DNA of 64,000 bases from Paenibacillus faecis (GTDB lineage: Bacteria; Bacillota; Bacilli; Paenibacillales; Paenibacillaceae). Shown piece by piece: positions 8,180 to 16,976 of the stretch. A program made the position numbers and the translations under genes. Location: NCBI RefSeq assembly GCF_008084145.1, contig NZ_VSDO01000003.1, positions 310,001-374,000 of the forward strand, given 5' to 3'. Within the stretch, counting starts at the first letter, position 1, and the number at the start of each line of letters is the position of its first letter. The notes under the pieces are model-generated. The model worked only from the letters and a program-made list of their open reading frames with translations. It searched no databases and was not told the DNA's origin.

Positions 8180-8871
8180 ACGGCTTCCTCGTTTCTATTC
8201 GGCGTTCCTTTTTCCTGATCCGTTGCAAGGGACGGGTCCGGGCCCGGATCGCTTGCTTCCGGGTTTCCCCGGCGCCTTCTCTTCCTCCGCGAGGCGTCCC
8301 GTTTCTCCAGCAGCATCGCCACGCTTAGCGAGGCGAAAACCCCGATGAAGACGCCGATTGCCAGATTGAACACCTTTTTGGGGCTTACCGGGATGGAGGC
8401 GTCCTCCAGATTGGCGTAATCCAATACCGTCACATTGGCGCTCTGTACGATTTCCGTGGATTTGCTGATAAACGATTCGGCAAACGCGTTGGCGATGGCG
8501 ACGGCGTCCTCCGGGTTATCATGCCTCGCATACAGCACCAGCACGAGCGTTCCCGGGTCGGTTCTCACCTTAATCCGCTTCAACAGGCCGTAGGCGGATT
8601 CCGATGTTTGCAGCTTGGCTTTCGCCTCATTGGCGACAAAGCGGCTTTGAATCGCATCCTCATACGTTTTGGTCAGCATCTGGCTGGCCAAAAACTCGTT
8701 GTAGGTTCCCGATTCCGAGGAGGAAATCGTGGCGACGAGGCTTGCTGCGGCCTCATATTGGGGACGGACAAGCTCATTCGCCAAAAAAACGCCGCCCACG
8801 CATAGCGCCAGCGTAATCAGCACGGCAATCCCGTGTTTTTTGGCGGTTCTCAACAAAACGTTCAGCTCCAC
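8176..8871 (-). CDS. Wzz/YveK-type chain length determinant
   Basis: About 231 aa with the polysaccharide co-polymerase architecture. The first membrane helix is near residues 15-35, a ~130-residue extracytoplasmic domain follows, and a second helix (VFNLAIGVFIGVFASLSVAML, near 170-190) is preceded by a Pro-rich PVSPKK motif. The tail is very basic then acidic (KRRRRGNPEASDPG). In Firmicutes such proteins set polymer length and activate a BY-kinase; no kinase is in this window. Initiation is at GTG 8871 with AGGTG about 9 bases upstream. It sits between the epimerase (83-bp gap) and wbpB (4-bp overlap). Confidence 0.85.
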   Translation of the reverse strand: MELNVLLRTAKKHGIAVLITLALCVGGVFLANELVRPQYEAAASLVATISSSESGTYNEFLASQMLTKTYEDAIQSRFVANEAKAKLQTSESAYGLLKRIKVRTDPGTLVLVLYARHDNPEDAVAIANAFAESFISKSTEIVQSANVTVLDYANLEDASIPVSPKKVFNLAIGVFIGVFASLSVAMLLEKRDASRRKRRRRGNPEASDPGPDPSLATDQEKGTPNRNEEAV

Positions 8872-8954
8872 TTCCCACTCACCTCAAGCTATCTATATTC
8901 CGTAGTACGGCAAATAGAAGAGGTTTCCTCTCATTCTTTTTCAAAATAAAAGAG

Positions 8955-10028
8955 TCATTGCAGATATTGGTGAATCAACTCCGCAATTTGAAGGGAGGCG
9001 GTGCCGTCGCCATATAAGTTCTCGATATAGGCCCCCGGCCGGTAATCCCCTATAATTCGTCCCAAATCCATGGTGAGCGGGTCCACCAGCGTATTCCAGC
9101 CGCAGGCCACCGTCTCGACCCACTCCGTCTCCGAACGCAGGGTAAAGCAAGGAACTTTGGCGAAATAAGCCTCCTTCTGCACCCCGCCGGAGTCGGTGAT
9201 AATCGCCTTGGCCTGGCGTTCCAGCGCCAGCATCTCGAGATAAGACAACGGTTCGGTGAACAAAAGGTTGTCCCCGGGCGTCCGCTCGGCGGAATCCCCC
9301 ATCGCTTTCAGCATTTTGCCGGTCCGGGGATGAAGCGGAAACAAAACCGGCTGGTCCAGGCTGCGCAGCGCCCGCAATATCGCCCTTAACCGCACGGGAT
9401 CGTCGGTGTTGGAGGGGCGGTGGATCGTGGCCAGATAGTAACCGCCAGCCGGGACGCGGAAATCCTCGGGCCGGTGTTTCGCCACGGCCAGGCGTTCGTT
9501 GAAAAGTACGGCGTCATACATGACATCGCCCACCTCATAGACGCCTTCCGTCGCCCGCTCGGCCCGCAGGTTGCTCACCGCCTCCGCCGTCGGCGCAAAC
9601 AGCAAGGCGGAGACATGATCCGTCATGACCCGGTTGATCTCCTCGGGCATATCGCGGTTATAGCTTCGCAGGCCCGCTTCCACATGAAACAGCGGAATCC
9701 GCAGCTTGCTTGCCGCAAGCGCCCCCGCCAGCGTGGAATTCGTGTCGCCGTATACCAGCACGGCATCCGGAACGTTCTCCAGCAACAGCGCCTCCAGCGA
9801 AATCAGCATTTCGCCGGTCTGCCGCCCATGCGAAGAAGAACCGATGCCAAGGTCATAATCCGGCTTCGGAATCCGCAGTTCCTCGAAGAACACCCCCGCC
9901 ATGCTGTAATCGTAGTGCTGTCCCGTATGAACGAGCACCTCGCGGCATGTCTTTCGGAGTTCGCGCGACACCGGCGCCGCCTTCACGAATTGCGGCCTGG
10001 CGCCCACGATGGTCATTACGGTTTTCAT
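8955..10028 (-). CDS. wbpI: UDP-GlcNAc 2-epimerase family (WecB/WbpI-like)
   Basis: About 357 aa, the usual length for non-hydrolysing UDP-GlcNAc 2-epimerases. Motifs: GARPQF (9-14), HTGQHYD (34-40), VYGDTNSTLAG, HVEAGLRSYNRDMPEE, and the C-terminal ITDSGGVQKEA substrate-binding loop. Two roles are possible: WecB/MnaA producing UDP-ManNAc, or WbpI-like epimerisation of UDP-GlcNAc3NAcA to UDP-ManNAc3NAcA. The four other pathway enzymes in the same operon favour the second. The ATG overlaps the glycosyltransferase stop by 4 bases. Confidence 0.85.
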   Translation of the reverse strand: MKTVMTIVGARPQFVKAAPVSRELRKTCREVLVHTGQHYDYSMAGVFFEELRIPKPDYDLGIGSSSHGRQTGEMLISLEALLLENVPDAVLVYGDTNSTLAGALAASKLRIPLFHVEAGLRSYNRDMPEEINRVMTDHVSALLFAPTAEAVSNLRAERATEGVYEVGDVMYDAVLFNERLAVAKHRPEDFRVPAGGYYLATIHRPSNTDDPVRLRAILRALRSLDQPVLFPLHPRTGKMLKAMGDSAERTPGDNLLFTEPLSYLEMLALERQAKAIITDSGGVQKEAYFAKVPCFTLRSETEWVETVACGWNTLVDPLTMDLGRIIGDYRPGAYIENLYGDGTASLQIAELIHQYLQ

Positions 10029-11206
10029 CCTTTCAACTCCTTTCGTCTTCCATAAACGGCGAGGTCTCCCGCCTCATCCTCCCCCTCGCTGACTCCGGCC
10101 GCGCGGTAAACCGACGTCATCTCCTCCAGCACCCGGGCCACGGTATACTTGCCGAGCAATCGATCCCTGCCGTTCAATTTCTTGCGCAGCTTCGCACTCG
10201 CGTAAAGTTCCCAGACTCTCTGTTCAAACGCCTCCGTATCCCCCGGTCTTACCAGATATCCGTTGATTCCGTCCTCGACCAAATCCCGGTTGCCCCGAAC
10301 CTCGGTCGCGATCATGGGCAGTCCCGAGGCCAGCGCCTCCATCACATTCACGGGCAGTCCTTCCTGCCTGCTTGTGGTTACGGCCACATCCGCCAGAGCG
10401 TAGAGCGCGGGCATGTCTTTGCGCTGCCCCAGAAACACCACATTTCCGGTCAATCCCAATCGCTGCGCCAATCTTTTGTAAGGGGTCTCCAAATCCCCCT
10501 GACCCGCCAGGAGCACCAGAAGCTCCGGAATCCGCCGTTTCAAATTCGCCGCAGCCTGCAGCAGAAAACCCTGGTTCTTCCGCTTGCTCAGTTCGGCCGC
10601 GTAGATCAGAACGAAGCGGTCCTGGCCGATGTGGTGCTCCCGGCGCAGCTGTTGCTTTTCACGTGGGTCCACCGGCTTAAACCGCCCGAAGTCAACGCCG
10701 ACCCCATGCACATGCACGATGGATTGGGCTTTAAACCCCCGCCGGATGGCCCGGAGATAATCCTCCTCGTTGATCGTGATCAGGCAGTCCGTCCATCGGG
10801 AAAGTAGCTTCTCCGCCGGGTAATAAAGCAGCCAGTTAACGATGGGGGCCCCGTCAAAAAAATGAAAGCCATGCGCGGTATAAAGCACTTTCGTTCCGCT
10901 TCGCCTCGCTTGCCTTGCCGCCAATCTCGTCAGAACGCCCCCCATCGGCGTGTGGCAGTGGACCACATGATAACCGTGTCGTTTGATTAAATCCGCCAGC
11001 TCCTTGTAGGCCTTCAGATTATTCCACCGGAACGGGGACCGTTCGATCGACAGTGAAAACTGACAATCCGCATCGGGAATCGGCGTCTCCCCGAATGCCG
11101 CCGCGTGGACTTCCCAGCCCTGCTGTTTAAACCAGCGCATATAGGGAGTGTGGAACTGGTTCAAATGAGATACCACCGTAGCGCAAAACAACACTTTCTT
11201 CAGCAC
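10025..11206 (-). CDS. Family 4 glycosyltransferase (EpsD-like)
   Basis: About 393 aa GT-B enzyme. The N-terminal half has HVVHCHTPMGGVLTRLAAR and TAHGFHFF, typical of EpsD/capsular GT4 enzymes. The C-terminal half has the EX7E motif in EGLPVNVMEALASGLPMIATEVRG (about residues 300-325). It presumably adds one sugar of the lipid-linked repeat unit on the cytoplasmic face. The first ATG candidate (11212) abuts GGAGG with no spacer; the GTG two codons later (11206) has 6-base spacing and is preferred. It is the promoter-proximal gene of the leftward operon as seen here. Confidence 0.85.
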   Translation of the reverse strand: MLKKVLFCATVVSHLNQFHTPYMRWFKQQGWEVHAAAFGETPIPDADCQFSLSIERSPFRWNNLKAYKELADLIKRHGYHVVHCHTPMGGVLTRLAARQARRSGTKVLYTAHGFHFFDGAPIVNWLLYYPAEKLLSRWTDCLITINEEDYLRAIRRGFKAQSIVHVHGVGVDFGRFKPVDPREKQQLRREHHIGQDRFVLIYAAELSKRKNQGFLLQAAANLKRRIPELLVLLAGQGDLETPYKRLAQRLGLTGNVVFLGQRKDMPALYALADVAVTTSRQEGLPVNVMEALASGLPMIATEVRGNRDLVEDGINGYLVRPGDTEAFEQRVWELYASAKLRKKLNGRDRLLGKYTVARVLEEMTSVYRAAGVSEGEDEAGDLAVYGRRKELKG

Positions 11207-11364
11207 AACCATCCTCCACTTCAGAAAAAAATCAAGGGTTTCTCCGGAACTACTCATACATTGAAAAAGGGAAAATATAATATAACAGCCAGTTCGAAAC
11301 GCTCTATAACACTAGTAGATGATGTTTCCGGCATCTTAGAACTTGAATTTTTGGGAGGGTAACT

Positions 11365-12336
11365 ATGGAACAGCTGCAGCCTGTTTCGCGCGGCCTGGAG
11401 CCTTGGGCCGAATTCAACCGGATTAAGTGGGGCTGTGAAGCGAAAATCTTAAGATTTCAGCGCGAGGATTCCGAGGCCTATATCGAAAGTCTCTTTTTTC
11501 TTAACAAACGCGGAAAAATCTATCTTCCTCCGCTTAACCCGTTTCACCCGACCGTGTTTCAGCCTACGCCGACGGACAAACCTTACCGTTTGAACCGGCA
11601 GTGGCATCAAACCGCCGAAGTGATGATCGGCGAATTGCTCCGGCACGGAGGAAGCGCGGCTTACTGCTTCCCGCCGGACATCCGGGATATTCGCCCATTT
11701 TTATGGAAGGGGTTTAAGGCCGACGTAAAGTACACTTATCAGATCCGGCTTCCCCATTCGCTGGAGCAAGCCAGTCCAGGCATCCGCAACCGGATTAAAA
11801 AAGCGGTTCAGGAAGGATACCGCTGCGGCTTGACTCATAATATGGCGGAAGTGCATGCCTGCCTGCTCGAAACGGAAACGCGAAAAGGCTTCAGCCATCG
11901 GCTGAGCCTGGAAGATTTGCAATTGGCGCAGACGCTTCTCGGCGACGACGGTCTGCGCTGTTACGTCTGTTACAGCCCGAGCGGCGAACCGGTGACCGCC
12001 AGCGTCATCCTGATTTTGGACGGGCGTCGGGCCTTGTTTTGGATGGCGGGGAGCAAAACCGAACACTTATCGCACGGCGTGGTCCAGCTCTCCCAGCATG
12101 CGGTGTTCGACGACTTGGCCGCGGCCGGTCTGCAAGACATCGATTTGGTAGGAGCCAATCTGCAATCGGTCGCGCGTTCGAAATCCGGTTGGGGAGGGGA
12201 TCTAGTGTCCTACTATCAGATACGGCTCCCCATATTTAAAGATTTGGCTCGTACAAGCCTGGACTTGCTGCGGTTCCACCGGAAAAAACGGCTTGCTATT
12301 TTTCAGGAAGAAGGGAGTTTCGGAGCGAGAGGATGA
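11365..12336 (+). CDS. FemAB/GNAT-like acyltransferase, paralogue 1
   Basis: About 323 aa, no signal peptide or membrane segment. The fold signature is that of the GNAT/FemAB-like domain (PF13480 type): EFNRIKWGCEAK at the start, RPFLWKGFKADVKYTY, IRNRIKKAVQEGYR, then ETRKGFSH and GAxxQSVxxSKxxWGG in the C-terminal half. The next gene is a tandem paralogue, aligning over the whole length with many identical blocks. Such proteins transfer amino-acyl or acyl groups to sugars or peptidoglycan; the substrate here is unknown. It diverges from the polysaccharide operon, so modification of that polymer is a plausible inference. GGGAGG precedes the ATG. Confidence 0.75.
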   Translation: MEQLQPVSRGLEPWAEFNRIKWGCEAKILRFQREDSEAYIESLFFLNKRGKIYLPPLNPFHPTVFQPTPTDKPYRLNRQWHQTAEVMIGELLRHGGSAAYCFPPDIRDIRPFLWKGFKADVKYTYQIRLPHSLEQASPGIRNRIKKAVQEGYRCGLTHNMAEVHACLLETETRKGFSHRLSLEDLQLAQTLLGDDGLRCYVCYSPSGEPVTASVILILDGRRALFWMAGSKTEHLSHGVVQLSQHAVFDDLAAAGLQDIDLVGANLQSVARSKSGWGGDLVSYYQIRLPIFKDLARTSLDLLRFHRKKRLAIFQEEGSFGARG

Positions 12337-13253
12337 TCGATCATACTGCTTTAAGTCAGTGGGGGGAATTCAATCGCCGTAAATGGGGCTGCAGGGTGGA
12401 GCATGTGCGGCTGCAGGCGGAGCGGTCCGAGGCGCGGGGAGAGTTTCTGTTCTTTTACAATGCCGTGGAGCGATTCATGCTTCCGCCGCAAAACCCGTAT
12501 CACCCGTCGCTGTTCCTGGCTACCCCCAGTCAAAAGCCATTCCGCATCAACAAACAGTGGCACGAAATCGCCGGTTTGCTAATGGATCGCCTACAGCAGA
12601 TTCGGGGACCGGCCGTCGTTCACCTCCCGCCTGAGCTGGACGATGTCCGCCCGTTTCTGTGGCGGGGGCTGAAGGCGGAAGTGAAGTACACGTACTGCGT
12701 GAATGTTCCTTATTCCTTGGATCTCGCCAGCAAAGCGATCCGCAACAAGATCCGCAAGGCGGAAGCCGCCGGATACCGAACCGAAAAATCGGTAAATATG
12801 TCGCATGCCTACGAGTGCTTGGTAGAAACGGAAAAAAGGCAGGGTTTTAGCCATCAGCTTAGCGCAGCGGATTTGGAGCTCGCGCGCGACTTAATGGGGG
12901 ACCATGCCTTCCGATGCTATATTTGCTACTCTAAAGACGGGGAGCCGGTTAGCGTCAACATTTCTCTGCTGCTGCAGCCGGCTTCGGCGATCGGTTGGAT
13001 TGCCGGGACCAAGACCGCCCATCTCTCCAACGGCGTCGTTCAACAGGTTCAGTTCCATGAATTCGAGGATCTTGCCGCCGCCGGTGTACGGCGTTTTGAT
13101 TTTGCGGGAGCCAATCTCGCTTCCGTTTCGGAAGCCAAGGCGGAATGGGGCGGGGAATTGCTCCCCTACTACGTCATCCGCAAACCGGGTTTAAAGGATG
13201 TGCTGCGGGCCGGCCGGGACTGGCTGCAATTCTCTAGTCGGGTCAAACCGTAG
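12333..13253 (+). CDS. FemAB/GNAT-like acyltransferase, paralogue 2
   Basis: About 306 aa. It shares blocks with the upstream gene throughout: EFNRRKWGC, PPQNPYHPSLF, KPFRINKQWHE, RPFLWRGLKAEVKYTY, IRNKIRKAEAAGYR, ETEKRQGFSHQLS, GTKTAHLSNGVVQ and AKAEWGGELLPYY. The ATG overlaps the paralogue stop by 4 bases (ATGA), so the two are one transcript with coupled translation. Tandem pairs of this type often add successive residues, as FemA and FemB do, but that is analogy only. Its 3' end overlaps the convergent GGDEF gene by 11 bp. Confidence 0.75.
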   Translation: MIDHTALSQWGEFNRRKWGCRVEHVRLQAERSEARGEFLFFYNAVERFMLPPQNPYHPSLFLATPSQKPFRINKQWHEIAGLLMDRLQQIRGPAVVHLPPELDDVRPFLWRGLKAEVKYTYCVNVPYSLDLASKAIRNKIRKAEAAGYRTEKSVNMSHAYECLVETEKRQGFSHQLSAADLELARDLMGDHAFRCYICYSKDGEPVSVNISLLLQPASAIGWIAGTKTAHLSNGVVQQVQFHEFEDLAAAGVRRFDFAGANLASVSEAKAEWGGELLPYYVIRKPGLKDVLRAGRDWLQFSSRVKP

Positions 13254-14637
13254 CCTCGAGAGATGACGGATGAACGTAGTACTGATTACGTCCCTCCCGC
13301 TTGGCTTCGTACATCGCTTCGTCCGCCTCGCGAATCAGCCGGTCCAGATCCCCCGGACCCCCATCGTAAACGCAAATACCGATGCTCGGCGTCGTTACCA
13401 GAGGATATCCTTGGTAGTAGTAAGGCTCGGACAAGCTGCCGATAATCCGCTCGGCAACCTTGGAAGCGTGCCTCTGATCACTCGCCGAGAGCAGGACCAA
13501 AAACTCGTCCCCCCCGAGCCGGCAGACCGTGTCGCTATCCCGAATATGGCTGCACAGTCTTCCGGCGGTTTCTTTAAGCAGCAAATCGCCCGCGGTATGG
13601 CCGAAGGCGTCGTTAACCTCCTTGAAGTTATCCAGGTCGATAAACATGATCGTCAGCGGAGTCATCCCGTCATGGACATATTGATCGAACTTCATTTGGA
13701 ACAGCGCCCGGTTGGGGAGCCCCGTCAACTCATCATGATAGGCTAGGTATTCCACCTGCTCCTCCAGTCTCTTGCGTTCGGTGATATCAATGATGACTCC
13801 CTCCAGCCTCTCCAGATGCCCCAATTCATTGAAGAGCGGGGTTCCCCGGATTTGCGTCCAGCGGTACTCCCCGTCTTTGTCGTAGATTCTGCACTCCAGA
13901 TTCACGCTTCGTTTATCCAAAACCATTTCCTTCTGGGCCTGCATAATCCTCGGCTTGTCCGCCGGCAGGACCAGGCCGGTCAGCAGATGGTAATCTCCTT
14001 TAAACGCCTCCGGCGGCCAACCGGTAATGTGAACGATTCCATCCGACAGCGTCATGACGCCTACGCTTAAGTCGAAGGACCATGTGGCGATCTTGACATT
14101 CTCCAAAATATTGCTCAGTTGAATCCCGTTCTTCTCGGCCTTCAACCATAGCGATTTCGTATATCGGGTGAACAAGAAAGAAAACACGGTGGTAAACGCC
14201 CCGAAGATCACGATATAAATGACATCGTTTGCGGCCGTTTCGGGAAACATATTGTCCCGAAACCGGATGAACAAATAAGCCGCGCTGGCCAAATACAAGC
14301 CCCCGGACAGCAATACCGCCCTGAAATCCAGGTACAAAAGAGCGAATAAAGGCACAAGTCCGAGAAAAATATAGTTGATCGAATAAGGATATATGATGGC
14401 ATGACTCACAAAAAACACGTACAGGGAAACGATCATCAGTAACATGACGATTTCCGGAACACGTCGGCTGTTCACGAGCAGCAGCATAATCAGGCCCACA
14501 AGCAGACCTACCGGAGGATAGATCACATCGATGCTTTTGTCCATGATGAGATTTACCGCGAGTGCTATGCCATAGAAGCTCCACAACAGCTTTAACATCA
14601 GTACGTTCCGCCGGTGAATTTCTTGCAACCTGTTCAT
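13243..14637 (-). CDS. Membrane diguanylate cyclase (6TM-PAS-GGDEF)
   Basis: About 464 aa. Roughly six membrane helices lie in residues 10-160, a PAS domain with PAC-like end (WTQIRGTPLF...GVIIDITERKRLEEQ) spans about 175-290, and a GGDEF domain follows. The active-site motif GGDEF is intact at 375-379. An I-site RxxD (R366-D369) lies five residues upstream, the standard spacing for product inhibition by c-di-GMP. The protein should therefore be an active, feedback-limited cyclase controlled by a membrane or PAS signal. It is monocistronic; GGAGAG lies about 10 bases before the ATG. c-di-GMP often controls exopolysaccharide, but no direct link to the nearby operon is shown. Confidence 0.9.
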   Translation of the reverse strand: MNRLQEIHRRNVLMLKLLWSFYGIALAVNLIMDKSIDVIYPPVGLLVGLIMLLLVNSRRVPEIVMLLMIVSLYVFFVSHAIIYPYSINYIFLGLVPLFALLYLDFRAVLLSGGLYLASAAYLFIRFRDNMFPETAANDVIYIVIFGAFTTVFSFLFTRYTKSLWLKAEKNGIQLSNILENVKIATWSFDLSVGVMTLSDGIVHITGWPPEAFKGDYHLLTGLVLPADKPRIMQAQKEMVLDKRSVNLECRIYDKDGEYRWTQIRGTPLFNELGHLERLEGVIIDITERKRLEEQVEYLAYHDELTGLPNRALFQMKFDQYVHDGMTPLTIMFIDLDNFKEVNDAFGHTAGDLLLKETAGRLCSHIRDSDTVCRLGGDEFLVLLSASDQRHASKVAERIIGSLSEPYYYQGYPLVTTPSIGICVYDGGPGDLDRLIREADEAMYEAKREGRNQYYVHPSSLEATV

Positions 14638-14748
14638 TTAATCCACGCTCTCCAAGAAATAGTTATAAAGAACTAGATTTACTTTCTTTCATATTACACC
14701 TTTGGGAATTATAAGGGTACTATTTCCTAAAAAAAATTAATAAAGTCC

Positions 14749-14775
14749 AAAAAAAGACCGGATATACATCCGGTC
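14749..14775 (-). terminator. Intrinsic terminator after the 14.8-kb secreted protein
   Basis: GACCGGAT (14756-14763) pairs with ATCCGGTC (14768-14775). Read leftward the hairpin is followed by seven T residues. It ends transcription from the gene at 14783-15313. Confidence 0.85.
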
Positions 14776-14782
14776 CTTACGG

Positions 14783-15313
14783 TTAAGGCACATACTGCTG
14801 GACGATTTGGGTGACGACGCCATTCTCGATACTCAAATGATAAGGAAACACTCGAGGATCCAGCACCTGAGCGCCCCGGAACAAACTCTTGAATTTGTCC
14901 AAGCTTACCGGTTCATTCCATACAATATCCGCATCCGCGGGATTTCCCGTACGGTCGTAAATCTGCATGAGAACCTTGGCATCCTTGGCTACCGGAATAT
15001 GTTCCAGCGTCTCGTTCTCATTCACGATGTAGTACCCGTCGGGAGGTCCGTCGATTCCGGCGTCCGGTTCGTGCTTGGCGAAAACCTCCTCGGCTTCCTT
15101 CCCGGTGTACCACTCGATCGGGTCGACCGCCAATTCGACCCCGTCCGCGCGAGTATCTATAGCCTCGATATAAACCGTCAACTGTCTCGTTTCCGGAGCT
15201 GCGACAGGCCGCTCGCTTTGCTCCCGGCTTGCTCCCGAACTGGACGTGGCGTTTAACGAAGACAGCATTACGATAAGTAACAGGGGGATCAACAATTTCA
15301 TCCATTTTTTCAT
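14783..15313 (-). CDS. Secreted protein of unknown function
   Basis: About 176 aa. The N-terminus MKKWMKLLIPLLLIVMLSSL is a clear Sec signal peptide, followed by a Ser/Thr-rich stretch and a mature domain with TVYIEAIDTRADGVELAVDPIEWYTGKEAEEVF. The latter resembles uncharacterised exported proteins of bacilli, and no enzymatic motif is seen. The open frame begins earlier (15346), but the signal peptide and an AAAGGCGGG leader favour ATG 15313. It is monocistronic with its own terminator; function unknown. Confidence 0.75.
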   Translation of the reverse strand: MKKWMKLLIPLLLIVMLSSLNATSSSGASREQSERPVAAPETRQLTVYIEAIDTRADGVELAVDPIEWYTGKEAEEVFAKHEPDAGIDGPPDGYYIVNENETLEHIPVAKDAKVLMQIYDRTGNPADADIVWNEPVSLDKFKSLFRGAQVLDPRVFPYHLSIENGVVTQIVQQYVP

Positions 15314-15482
15314 TTCAGCGTCCCGCCTTTCGAAATCCGGTATCACCGTCTATTAAGTATAAATAACCATTCTCGAACGGATTAAACACCGTCGGTAAAT
15401 TTATACTTTCATTATATGGTTTTCCGGAAGGGAAAGGGTCACAAACCGGTTAAAACGGGTGACAAATTCTTATCTTTTCGGC

Positions 15483-16772
15483 TCAGTGTGCCGGGAAGAA
15501 GGTAAGCTGAATCAGGAAAATCAGCCCGAACACATAAAGCAGCGGATGCACTTCACGACCCTTGCCGCTGACCAGCTTCATAACGGGGTAAGTAATGAAG
15601 CCGACTGCGATCCCTGTGGCGATGCTTGCGGTCAGCGGCATCATCAGCAGGATGGCGAAGGCCGGAAAGGCTTCGTCGAACGTCTTCCATTGGATGCGGG
15701 CAAGCCCCTCCATCATGAAGCAGCCGACGATAATGAGCGCCGGGGCGGTGATGGCGGGCAGCGATGAAATCGCGCCGACGAGCGGCGAGAAGAAAACGGA
15801 TAGCAGAAACAACACCGCAACCACGAGCGAGGTGAGTCCGGTCCGTCCCCCGGCCGCGACTCCGGTGGTCGACTCGATAAACGCGGTCGTCGGGCTGGTG
15901 CCGAACATGGAACCGACCGTTGTCGCGGTCGCATCGGCAAGCAGCGCGGACTTGGCCCGCGGGAACTCCCCGTTCTTCATCGTGCCCGTCTGCTCCGCCA
16001 CCCCGATCAGCGTGCCGGTCGTGTCGAACAGCGTGACAAGCAAGAACGCGAACACGGTCGTATACAGCCCCTGACTGAACACGCCCGGAATGTCCATGTC
16101 GAAGAAGACCGGAACCGGCGGAGCGGAGATCATCCCTTGGAACTTCAACTGGCCGGTCAGGTAGCCGATCAGCGCCGTTACGGCCATACCGATAAACAGC
16201 GCGCCCGGTATTTTGCGAGCCATAAGAATCAGCGTGACGAACACGCCGACAATCGTCAGCAGCGTCACCGAGCGGTGCAGGTCGCCAAAGGTAACTATGT
16301 TATCGGGATTGGCAACGACGATACCGGACATTTTTAGCCCGAGAAAAGCGATAAACAGACCGATGCCGGCGGTAATGCCGAATTTCAGCGAATCGGGAAT
16401 CGCCCGAATCAACGCCTCCCGCAGCTTTGTCAGACTGAGCAGCAGGAACAACACCCCGGCGAGAAACACCGTGCCGAGCACGGTTTGATAAGTGAGTCCG
16501 GTGGAGGCGACGACGCTGGTAAAATACGCGTTCAGCCCCATGCCCGGAGCGATGGCGATCGGATGGTTGGCGAACAGCGCCATAAACAGCGTGCCGATCA
16601 CGGCGGCGATCACCGTGGCCATAAACACTTGGTCAAACGGAATCCCGGCCGCGCTCAGCACCGCCGGATTGACGACCAGGATGTAGGCCATGGCCAGAAA
16701 GGTGGTGACCCCCGCCAGCAGCTCGGTTCTGACGCTGGTTCCATGCTGTTGGAGTTTAAAAAACTGATTCAT
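15483..16772 (-). CDS. NCS2 (AzgA-type) guanine/hypoxanthine permease
   Basis: About 429 aa with 12-14 membrane helices. Signature blocks GMGLNAYF (about 75), GIGLFIAFLG, FDTTGTLIGVAEQTG (about 255) and SPTTAFIESTTGVAAGGRTGL are those of the AzgA/PbuG/PbuO branch of proton-coupled purine transporters. It would import hypoxanthine or guanine for salvage. The ATG has GAGGAG about 9 bases upstream. The ~135-nt leader was read for a purine riboswitch core and none was recognised. No purine-metabolism gene is adjacent. Confidence 0.9.
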   Translation of the reverse strand: MNQFFKLQQHGTSVRTELLAGVTTFLAMAYILVVNPAVLSAAGIPFDQVFMATVIAAVIGTLFMALFANHPIAIAPGMGLNAYFTSVVASTGLTYQTVLGTVFLAGVLFLLLSLTKLREALIRAIPDSLKFGITAGIGLFIAFLGLKMSGIVVANPDNIVTFGDLHRSVTLLTIVGVFVTLILMARKIPGALFIGMAVTALIGYLTGQLKFQGMISAPPVPVFFDMDIPGVFSQGLYTTVFAFLLVTLFDTTGTLIGVAEQTGTMKNGEFPRAKSALLADATATTVGSMFGTSPTTAFIESTTGVAAGGRTGLTSLVVAVLFLLSVFFSPLVGAISSLPAITAPALIIVGCFMMEGLARIQWKTFDEAFPAFAILLMMPLTASIATGIAVGFITYPVMKLVSGKGREVHPLLYVFGLIFLIQLTFFPAH

Positions 16773-16908
16773 GTAGGTGTTCTCTCCTCTTTTTTTACGG
16801 CTTTACATTTTAATCCTCTAGTATTGTCCGCTTATCCCCTAGCCTCGTCAAGGCCTGGGCGATTCATTCCACGAATCGTTCGGAAATTGCGCTTAGCTAT
16901 AACAATAT

Positions 16909-16937
16909 AAAAAAACGACCCGTTTAACGAGTCGTTT
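16909..16937 (-). terminator. Intrinsic terminator after the 17-kb secreted protein
   Basis: AAACGACCCGTT (16913-16924) pairs with AACGAGTCGTTT (16926-16937) with one mismatch. Read leftward it is followed by a T-rich run. It ends the transcript of the gene at 16977-18008. Confidence 0.8.
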
Positions 16938-16976
16938 AACTTAACCGATCTTCAAGGAGCGGTCCGTCGGTCCATA

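Noticed and set aside
16773..16908. Purine riboswitch expected before the purine permease
   Set aside because: The leader was read in the transcribed direction and lacks the conserved loop words of purine or other riboswitches I can recognise; only small hairpins are present.
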